Assembly: GCF_002018875.1 (NCBI RefSeq)
Contig: NZ_MVOL01000011.1
Span: forward strand, 1-64,000
Source: Pseudomonas sp. MF4836
GTDB lineage: Bacteria; Pseudomonadota; Gammaproteobacteria; Pseudomonadales; Pseudomonadaceae
Direction: 5' to 3'
Length of the DNA: 64,000 nucleotides
Part shown: positions 58,453 through 64,000 of the stretch, piece by piece
Position numbering within the stretch: the stretch's first letter is position 1
How the letters are laid out: each line of letters begins with the position of its first letter
Notes under the pieces: model-generated
Told to the model about the DNA's origin: nothing
Seen by the model: the letters and a program-made list of their open reading frames with translations, nothing else
Databases searched by the model: none
Program-made: the position numbers and the translations under genes

Positions 58453-58483
58453 GGAGACAGTTCGAGTCTCCCTCGGGGCACCA
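58453..58483 (+). other. tRNA 3'-end-like sequence, presumed attachment site (attR)
   Basis: The segment holds a T-loop (GTTCGAGTC), an acceptor-type end and CCA, but no complete tRNA precedes it. The 5' arm of the T stem does not pair fully with its 3' arm, as expected when only the 3' end is host-derived. The acceptor half would pair with a tRNA starting GCCCCGA; the tRNA species is not determined. With the integrase next to it, this is the likely junction of element and chromosome. Confidence 0.75.
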
Positions 58484-58487
58484 AATT

Positions 58488-58520
58488 AAAAAAGACCTTG
58501 TTGATCAAGGTCTTTTTTTT
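58488..58520 (+). terminator. Terminator of the host tRNA gene
   Basis: AGACCTTG-TTGAT-CAAGGTCT followed by eight T residues, right after the CCA end. Confidence 0.9.
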
Positions 58521-58576
58521 CGCCTGCAGAAAAGTGATGATCGCCGCCCGATCACCACAGCAGAGGACCCCGCTCC

Positions 58577-58906
58577 ATGGAATCGACGCTGGAAACCGTT
58601 GCGCTGTTTGCCCTCAAGCTGGCCCATGAGACGGATGATGCAAGCCCGGTCTTGCGTGATGACCCGATCATGGCCGCGTATGAGCGGGAAGCCTTTGGCT
58701 TGCTGGTGCGCAATGGCGATATCGCGGCCATCCAACTCAAGCTGGGGCAATGCGTGGCTGTGGCGCTTACCGCGTTGGGCGGTGCGCAGAGTGTCATGGG
58801 CCGGGAATTGCAAAAGCTGGCGACCGAGGTCGACCAGGCGCAGACCCTGGAGACGCTGCACGCTCCCCTGCTTGCACTCAGGGATTACCTGAAAGACATT
58901 CAGTAA
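58577..58906 (+). CDS. Small helical protein of unknown function (109 aa)
   Basis: First chromosomal gene after the element, with Pseudomonas-like GC content. An all-helical soluble protein (METDD-like N-terminus, ALFALKLAHETDDASPVL). No ribosome site close to the ATG stands out. It lies 26 bases before the PH-domain gene and may be cotranscribed with it. Confidence 0.6.
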   Translation: MESTLETVALFALKLAHETDDASPVLRDDPIMAAYEREAFGLLVRNGDIAAIQLKLGQCVAVALTALGGAQSVMGRELQKLATEVDQAQTLETLHAPLLALRDYLKDIQ

Positions 58907-58932
58907 CGGATTTCCACCACAAGGACTGGACC

Positions 58933-59301
58933 ATGATCGACTTCAATAACAAAGGCTTCTTCAAGCTCAAGCAAAACGATGAATACGCCGAACGCGTGAC
59001 CTCCCTGTTGCTGGAGGACGAGCAAGTCATCGATTCCTACAAGTCCATGCGCGACGGGGTGGTCTTCACCACCAAGCGGATCATTGCCGTGAACGTGCAA
59101 GGGATCACCGGCAGCAAAAAGGACTTTACCTCCCTGCCCTACAAAAACATCGTCGCCTACTCCGTGGAAACCTCGGGCACCTTTGATCTGGATTCGGAGC
59201 TGGAAATCTACTTTTCAGCCCTGGGGAAAGTGAAGTTCGAGTTCACCGGCAGGACCTCGATGGTTGAGATTTCCAAGCTTATTTCCAGGCACGTGCTCTG
59301 A
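58933..59301 (+). CDS. Bacterial PH-domain protein
   Basis: A 122-residue protein matching the bPH family: LEDEQVIDSYKSMRDGVVFTTKRIIAV, then KDFTSLPYKNIVAYSVE and ELEIYFSALGKVKFEF. Such cytoplasmic proteins form ring-like oligomers and are widespread; their role is poorly known. The ATG at 58933 has AAGGA upstream. The 3' end overlaps the convergent MFS gene by 23 bases. Confidence 0.85.
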   Translation: MIDFNNKGFFKLKQNDEYAERVTSLLLEDEQVIDSYKSMRDGVVFTTKRIIAVNVQGITGSKKDFTSLPYKNIVAYSVETSGTFDLDSELEIYFSALGKVKFEFTGRTSMVEISKLISRHVL

Positions 59302-60559
59302 CCTGACCGCGCAGCATCAGCCCTGCGCCCATCAGCAACAGGCAAGCGGCGCCAAAGATGTAGGCGCCGTAGATGTCGATGAACAACCGTTGCTGGCTGG
59401 CCACGGCCTGCGCCAGGTTGAGGGTCTGGGACGCCATCAATGTGCCCAGCAAGGAGGCGATGGCCAGGACCGGGGTCAGCGTGGCCGAAACCCGGCCCAT
59501 GAAACCTTCCGGCACTGCCTCCTGCAACATCGGCCCCTGAACGATGGCGAACACCGAAAAACACAGGCCGCAGACCGCCATGATCAGCCATGCCAGATAA
59601 AACGGCGGGCTGAGGGCGTAGCCCAGATAACCCAGCCCCAGGCAGAACAGCGAGGCGCTGAAAGCCTGGCGGATGCTCCATGAGCGCAGCAGCGGTCGCA
59701 CCAGCAGCGCGGCAATCAGGCCTCCGATGGGGAATGCGGCGAGGATCAGGCCGTACTCCGAGGCGCTCAAGCCCAGGGTCTTGAAGGCGTACAGCGACAA
59801 CACCACGTTGTTCACCCCCAGGGAAACTCCGTACAACGCCATGCCGATCAGCAGGGTTCTGATAGCAGAGTGACCCCAGGCAAACCTCAGGCCCGCCGCG
59901 ACCCCACCCCAGAATGAAGGACGCTCGGTTTGCGCCGCCAACCGCCGACCCAAGTCTCGGGTCAGGACGATGCACAGCGCGGAGCCGGCAAAGGCCAGCA
60001 CATTGATCAACAGTGCCCAGAGTGGCCCGACCAGCACAAACAACGCCGGCCCCAGGGATGCGCAGATGACGGAGATGCCGGTCAGGGAAAACATCGCCTT
60101 GGCCGAGGCCTCGACCCGGCGCTCGGCCGGGAGCACCGCTTGCATCACGGCCTGGCGCGAGGGGTTGAAGAACTGCGCGGCCACGCTGTTCACAAACAGC
60201 AACAGCAGCACTCCAAAGAGCACTTGCCCCTGCTCAAGTTGAAACAGCCAATAGGCACTTATAAAGAGTAGGAAGTGGATGACCCTGGCCACGTCCGCCG
60301 AGATCATCACGTACAGCGGAACCAGGCGGTCCACCCACGCCCCCGCCAGGGGCGCCACCAGCACCCGGGGGATCGCCGACGCTGCCACGGCCATGCCGAC
60401 GGCGCTGGGCAGAAAGGCGCTGTCGCGATACAGGTCGGTCACCAGCCAGACGATGACCGTGCTTTCAAACACGAACTCGCCGAACGAAGACAGCGCCTGG
60501 CCCAACCACAGCAGGGAAAAGTTTCTGCTGATGAAAAAATCTGCGAAGCGCTGTTTCAC
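59279..60559 (-). CDS. MFS transporter (EntS/MFS_3-like)
   Basis: A 426-residue protein with about 12 membrane helices. The beginning FADFFISRNFSLLWLGQALSSFG and the loop PLAGAWVDRLVP (after helix 2) are typical of the MFS_3 group (enterobactin exporter EntS, multidrug exporters). It would export a small molecule with proton exchange; the substrate is unknown. Chromosomal gene. Confidence 0.85.
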   Translation of the reverse strand: MKQRFADFFISRNFSLLWLGQALSSFGEFVFESTVIVWLVTDLYRDSAFLPSAVGMAVAASAIPRVLVAPLAGAWVDRLVPLYVMISADVARVIHFLLFISAYWLFQLEQGQVLFGVLLLLFVNSVAAQFFNPSRQAVMQAVLPAERRVEASAKAMFSLTGISVICASLGPALFVLVGPLWALLINVLAFAGSALCIVLTRDLGRRLAAQTERPSFWGGVAAGLRFAWGHSAIRTLLIGMALYGVSLGVNNVVLSLYAFKTLGLSASEYGLILAAFPIGGLIAALLVRPLLRSWSIRQAFSASLFCLGLGYLGYALSPPFYLAWLIMAVCGLCFSVFAIVQGPMLQEAVPEGFMGRVSATLTPVLAIASLLGTLMASQTLNLAQAVASQQRLFIDIYGAYIFGAACLLLMGAGLMLRGQVRARAWK

Positions 60560-60623
60560 AACCAGGACACCTTAGGCTCATCCGTGCATTCAGGTGCAGC
60601 CAGCGCGGGCTGATCCATGAAAA

Positions 60624-60653
60624 GAAGGGCCCGGCGAGTTGCCGGCCCCCTTT
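60624..60653 (-). terminator. Terminator
   Basis: A GC-rich stem GGGCCGGC/GCCGGGCCC with CTTCTTTT following on the minus strand, downstream of the 60747 gene. Confidence 0.75.
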
Positions 60654-60746
60654 GTGCAGCAACACCCTGAGGGGAAAGTTGATCGAAAGCAATGCATTGA
60701 CGCCAGTGACAGCAGCGGCCGGCCTTCGATCCGACCGCCCCCCCTC

Positions 60747-61262
60747 TTACATCTTCATCTTGTAAGGCTTGGACTTGGCCACCACCTGGAACTGCCGAGT
60801 CTTTTCGTCCCACACCACAACACCGTCGGACTGCACCATGTCGGTCCCGGCGTAGCCCAGGCTCGACATGAAGATCATATTGCTGGTGGGCCGGTACGCC
60901 TTGCCGCCGCTGACCTGGGGCAGGTCGCTGCCTTCGCTCGGGAACTGCATGGGTGACTTGTAGATCTTGCCGTCATTGACGTCGACAAAGGCCGTGCTCT
61001 GGCAGCCGGTGCCGCAACTGAACGAGGTCACGACAAAATGCCCGGCGAAGTCCGCCTGGCGGCCCACCGCCCATTGCACGGCGTCCTTGGACTTGAGGTC
61101 CTTGGCGTAGGCCGGGTTCGACTTCCAGTCGACCTTGGCCAGCGGCTTGCTGGCTACGGCGGAGGCGGGATACGCCTCGAACGTGAAGCGCTCATCAGCA
61201 CCCGCAGTCGCTGCACTGACCATGGCACCCGCCAGCAGCCAACCGCACAGAATCCTTTTCAT
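60747..61262 (-). CDS. Periplasmic protein of unknown function
   Basis: A 171-residue protein with a clear signal peptide (to about residue 21, SAATAGA). The mature part contains VVTSFSCGTGCQSTAFVDV with a close cysteine pair, and SNMIFMSSLGYAG. Conserved hypothetical in style. The ATG at 61262 is preferred over a start six codons upstream because it begins the signal peptide. Confidence 0.7.
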   Translation of the reverse strand: MKRILCGWLLAGAMVSAATAGADERFTFEAYPASAVASKPLAKVDWKSNPAYAKDLKSKDAVQWAVGRQADFAGHFVVTSFSCGTGCQSTAFVDVNDGKIYKSPMQFPSEGSDLPQVSGGKAYRPTSNMIFMSSLGYAGTDMVQSDGVVVWDEKTRQFQVVAKSKPYKMKM

Positions 61263-61419
61263 TGTGTATCCCCGTAGCACGTTGAGAAACGCAGGAGCCG
61301 CTTCATTTCAGAAGCCACGATAATACCAAAATGATATTGATCAACGTCAGCATCGCAAGGCAGGTGCCGCGGGGAACAGCAGGGCGCGGCCTGGGCCGCC
61401 AGATAGGATTGGGATCGGC

Positions 61420-62247
61420 TCAATGGCCGAAGTACAGCTTGACCTGCTCGCCGACCACGTTGAACCCAATGGCGCGAAGCCGTTTGTACAGTGGCCCGGA
61501 GGAACTGGTGAAGGTCAGGGGGATCTTGCCCCGGGCATGGACGGCGGTGCACAGATCACCCAGCAGGCGGTCCGCCACGCCACGGGCACGATGCCGCGAC
61601 TCGACGTAAATAAAGCCCAGTTGCTCATGAAGCTCGTCACTGGTGATCAATGCCGCGCAACCACCCACTTCCCCGTCGACCTCGATCACGAACAGGCAGC
61701 CCCGCGCCAGCAGGCGGGTCACGCTGTGGTGCGCCTGCTCTCGGCTGCACACCAGGGCCAGCTGCGCATCGCACTCCATCTGGATCTGGTAGTCGATCAG
61801 TACTTCAACATCGTTCAAGCGGGCCAGACGGGTTTTCAGCGTGTCGTCCTGCTCGACCCGGCACGGCTTGAGTTGCTTGAGCAGCACTTCGTTGCGCTGG
61901 CTGAGAAAGGGCTTCCAGGTCTCCGGCCACGCCTGGGTCAGCGCCTTGGTCGCCGCTTTCGGGCCCAGGGCCATATGCGGGCTCTGGGCCAGGATGCTGA
62001 CCGTATCGAGCAATTCCGGGGAGACCTCGCCGGCCGGCAGAATCAGCGGCATGGCAAACGGCGGCAAGGCCGGCAACAATGCAATCGCGCCGACCACCTC
62101 GCCGTTACGGCGCTGGACATGCACGTTCAAGCCATCGGGACGATTGCGCAGCACGCCCGAGAAGAACAGCAGGCCATCGCCGTCCGCCGCGGTGCTGATG
62201 AAGCCGAGCAGTTCCTGATAACGATGCTCTGCGAGGTACTCGATCAT
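61420..62247 (-). CDS. GNAT-fold acetyltransferase-like protein
   Basis: A 275-residue protein. The C-terminal half is a GNAT domain (EVGGCAALITSDELHEQLG, then IYVESRHRARGVADRLLGDL as acetyl-CoA loop, and GPLYKRLRAIGFNVVGEQ). The N-terminal half looks like a degenerate second GNAT-like domain. The start is set at 62247 (MIEYLAEHRYQELLG); upstream codons are GC-rich and lack protein character. It lies near the quorum-sensing genes, but no link is shown. The 213 bases before luxI hold no gene. Confidence 0.75.
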   Translation of the reverse strand: MIEYLAEHRYQELLGFISTAADGDGLLFFSGVLRNRPDGLNVHVQRRNGEVVGAIALLPALPPFAMPLILPAGEVSPELLDTVSILAQSPHMALGPKAATKALTQAWPETWKPFLSQRNEVLLKQLKPCRVEQDDTLKTRLARLNDVEVLIDYQIQMECDAQLALVCSREQAHHSVTRLLARGCLFVIEVDGEVGGCAALITSDELHEQLGFIYVESRHRARGVADRLLGDLCTAVHARGKIPLTFTSSSGPLYKRLRAIGFNVVGEQVKLYFGH

Positions 62248-62460
62248 CACGGTGTTAATCACTCTGCATGATTGAATGGGCAACCGGGCCAGCGTGGGTC
62301 GCCGGCTCCTGCGGGGCTCGCCCGGGGTGCCGGACGGCAACTTCTCCACAGCCCCATAAATCCCCATCAAGTGGGTGCTGGCTAATAACAAATACGGCGC
62401 AGCCCCATAACCACTGCGGCTCGTTAGTCCATTAACGGGCTGGCGAGCCGGGTGGTTAAA

Positions 62461-63066
62461 TCAGTTGGAAAACGCTCGGGGCGGACATTCGATATCCAGG
62501 GCCGAACGGGTCTGGTGATCAATTTCAATCCAGAAGGCAATCACGGGTTTGTCATCAATTAGTTGCGGCGCGGCAATACGGTGAACATTGACCCCCATGC
62601 GCTTCAACAAACGCTCATTGCCCACGGCCGATACAGCGATCAAACGTTCGGCGCCCAGGCTTAATGCCGTCACCAATACTTTGCGCACCAGGGCGACAGT
62701 ATTGGCCCAGGCCTGGGTGGCGCTGGTAGTGCCTGTTTTTGAAGGAGTAATGGCGAAGCGGGAGAGTTCCCAAGTCCGCGGATGGTTAGGGAGACTGGCG
62801 CCTCCCATCAGATGGACAAAGTGTTCCGATAACAAGTAAGGCTTGGTAGTGGGCAATAAGCGCGCACAACCACGAACACTGTTATCGGGATCCAGGACAA
62901 TAGCGTAAACAGTATCGGGGCGATCAAACTCATCTTGTTCAAAACCTTCAGGGCAACTAAGTGGCCACCCCATTTTCTTCACAAAGATTTCGTAACGATA
63001 CTCCGCGAGCCCATTCATCACACTTTGATTTATTTCACTACTCATTCCCGCAATCAAACGCAACAT
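62461..63066 (-). CDS. LuxI-family acyl-homoserine lactone synthase
   Basis: A 201-residue enzyme that would make an N-acyl-homoserine lactone from S-adenosylmethionine and acyl-ACP. Conserved residues are in place: R-YEIFVKKMGWPL (Arg, Phe, Trp), EQDEFDRPDTVYAIVLD (two Asp), GCARLLPTTKPYLL (Arg), and WELSRFAI (Glu, Arg). The ATG at 63066 has GGAGG upstream. A lux-box-like palindrome lies 57 bases upstream, and a LasR-like gene is nearby, suggesting autoinduction. The acyl chain cannot be read from sequence. Confidence 0.93.
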   Translation of the reverse strand: MLRLIAGMSSEINQSVMNGLAEYRYEIFVKKMGWPLSCPEGFEQDEFDRPDTVYAIVLDPDNSVRGCARLLPTTKPYLLSEHFVHLMGGASLPNHPRTWELSRFAITPSKTGTTSATQAWANTVALVRKVLVTALSLGAERLIAVSAVGNERLLKRMGVNVHRIAAPQLIDDKPVIAFWIEIDHQTRSALDIECPPRAFSN

Positions 63067-63121
63067 AACCCCCTCCAATTGGCCAACCCACCAATTAGAG
63101 ATACAACCCCCCTATTTTCAT

Positions 63122-63141
63122 AGCTGCCCATTCGGGCAGGT
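63122..63141. promoter_or_regulatory. Candidate lux box
   Basis: CTGCCC-ATTC-GGGCAG at 63124-63139 is a perfect palindrome of the form CTG-N10-CAG used by LasR/RhlR-type regulators. It is upstream of luxI and just after the stop of the DUF4902-like gene. It could alternatively be a terminator stem, but no T run follows. Confidence 0.6.
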
Positions 63142-63153
63142 CAGGGCCTCAAA

Positions 63154-63510
63154 TCAAGGACACTGCCGCTCCCAGGCCAGGCAAGACAGCCAGCTGATCA
63201 TCAGGTTGTGGGAGATGTTGCTGCCCATGTCATAGCCATTGGCACAGCGCAGCATCAGGTTGCTGCGCAGCCCTTCGGGCCCGAGCAAGGGACGCCGGCG
63301 ACCGGCCAGGCGAAACCAGGTCCAGCCGATACTGATGCCGGGGGCGGCGTGGCTTTTCCACTCGCAGTAACCGGCCGCGGTTGCGTTGACCCCCAGGCCC
63401 TGGAGTTCGTCGCGCAGCTCGTCATCCTCCCAGGACATATGATGAACAAAGCGTGTCTCCATGAACTCTTTAACTGAAACTCTGATAAAGCCATCCACCA
63501 TTAATGTCAT
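63154..63510 (-). CDS. DUF4902-like protein between luxR and luxI
   Basis: A 118-residue protein with GYCEWKSHAAPGISIGWTWF and GPEGLRSNLMLRCANGYDMG. Proteins of this kind (DUF4902) are found next to luxI/luxR pairs in pseudomonads and Burkholderia and may tune quorum sensing. The start at 63510 follows GAGGA; an ATG five codons upstream is an alternative. Family assignment is from memory of the pattern. Confidence 0.6.
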   Translation of the reverse strand: MTLMVDGFIRVSVKEFMETRFVHHMSWEDDELRDELQGLGVNATAAGYCEWKSHAAPGISIGWTWFRLAGRRRPLLGPEGLRSNLMLRCANGYDMGSNISHNLMISWLSCLAWERQCP

Positions 63511-63654
63511 AAGTTCCTCTGGCATTGTTTATCGCATGTTTAATAAGAACAATAGAAAACCCTATAAGCATAAAGTACAATTACGCCCTACACCTTATGC
63601 CGCGGCATTACAGCATATTGCCGGATCCACGGATGTGTGACAGGAAAAACAACC

Positions 63655-64000
63655 ATGCTTTTGGCTGATTGGCGCGAAGAGTTTCTAGCAGTGTGTACAG
63701 AGTCGACATCCGAACTGGCATTGTTTTCCAGCTTGCAAAGTATCGCGGAGGATCTGGGTTTTAAGTCGTGCTCTTATGGTATTCGACTGCCTCTTCCCAT
63801 CAGCGCCCCTTCGTTCCATTTGCGCTCCTCCTACCCCAAGGCCTGGGAGGAGAGCTACATCAGCAATAACTACTTCTTTCTCGACCCGACGGTGCGCCAT
63901 GCGCTGAGCACTCACCTGCCCCTGGCCTGGGCGGCGCAGGACAGTGTCCAGGACGGGCCCTTCTGGGAGGAAGCACGGATGCACGGCCTGTCCCACGGCT
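63655..64000 (+). CDS. LuxR-family (LasR-like) quorum-sensing regulator, partial
   Basis: The first 115 residues of a LuxR-type receptor, cut by the window end. The autoinducer-binding domain has Y-P-x-x-W in SSYPKAWEESYISNNYFF, LDPTVRHAL (ligand-binding Asp and Thr) and FWEEARMHGLSHG, matching LasR. The C-terminal helix-turn-helix lies beyond the window. The ATG at 63655 follows AGGA. It is divergent from the DUF4902-like and luxI genes and is probably their regulator. The 129-base divergent spacer shows no clear lux box. Confidence 0.9.
   Translation, partial: MLLADWREEFLAVCTESTSELALFSSLQSIAEDLGFKSCSYGIRLPLPISAPSFHLRSSYPKAWEESYISNNYFFLDPTVRHALSTHLPLAWAAQDSVQDGPFWEEARMHGLSHG

Noticed and set aside
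58347..58508. N-terminal extension of the integrase through the attachment site
   Set aside because: It would translate the antisense of the tRNA end; this changes with each integration, so an internal start is more likely.
61423..62271. Long rightward frame opposite the GNAT gene
   Set aside because: A typical antisense open frame in GC-rich Pseudomonas DNA; the minus-strand product has recognisable GNAT motifs.

Overview
The window looks like Pseudomonas DNA (fluorescens-group-like). The right-hand 5.5 kb is GC-rich chromosome with a LasR/LuxR-type regulator, a LuxI-type synthase and ordinary Pseudomonas genes. Most of the rest, from about 2.9 kb to 58.45 kb, is an AT-rich integrated mobile element with a very different gene style. 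Its right end is a tyrosine integrase gene beside a tRNA 3'-end-like sequence (58453-58483). Its left end is not visible. The first 80 bases are not genomic: they match, with errors, an Illumina P5/index/Nextera transposase adapter, so the left edge is an assembly or contig end.

Layout. 1-1206: adapter, sugar-transferase fragment and a deleted IS66 element. 1212-2758: GNAT acetyltransferase, a coding remnant and a VanY-like peptidase. 2947-6346: element genes, including a 781-residue membrane protein. 6435-9986: SOS-controlled cargo operon umuD, two HEPN/Abi_C genes and a frameshifted umuC. 10.2-12.8 kb: two methyltransferase-like paralogues without the catalytic NPPY motif, plus small genes. 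12.9-18.3 kb: a leftward block with a 1038-residue DotA/TraY-like protein. 18.4-23 kb: a non-coding, possibly oriT, region and a relaxase operon. 23-27.3 kb: cargo (lipoprotein, PH-like protein, XRE regulator, tandem periplasmic paralogues). 27.3-36.9 kb: element genes, including a DotE/IcmC-like protein and two large paralogues of unknown function. 37-42 kb: cargo (HigBA-like toxin-antitoxin, SRAP/YedK protein, D12 adenine methylase, Api92-like protein). 42.5-54.3 kb: two more very large membrane proteins, a repeat-containing secreted protein and a triplicated promoter/small-membrane-protein cassette. 54.4-56.4 kb: replication-like module (primase-like protein, two winged-helix proteins, three 28-bp palindromes). 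56.7-58.5 kb: integrase and attachment site. 58.5-64 kb: chromosome.

The most striking observation is that about 30 sites on both strands, nearly all of them in front of element genes, carry one module. It is an extended -10 promoter (AAATGgTATAAT or AAATGcTATAAT, with no obvious -35 box), then 22-28 bases containing an AACAAAC-like core, then ATG, mostly with no Shine-Dalgarno sequence. Cargo genes lack it and use normal ribosome binding sites. This implies a shared transcription and translation-initiation scheme private to the element. The element encodes a relaxase and several transfer-channel-like membrane proteins, but no VirB4-, coupling- or VirB11-like ATPase is visible here. Either the rest of the transfer system lies outside the window, or the element borrows and remodels a helper system. 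All family assignments were made by reading motifs, without database searches.
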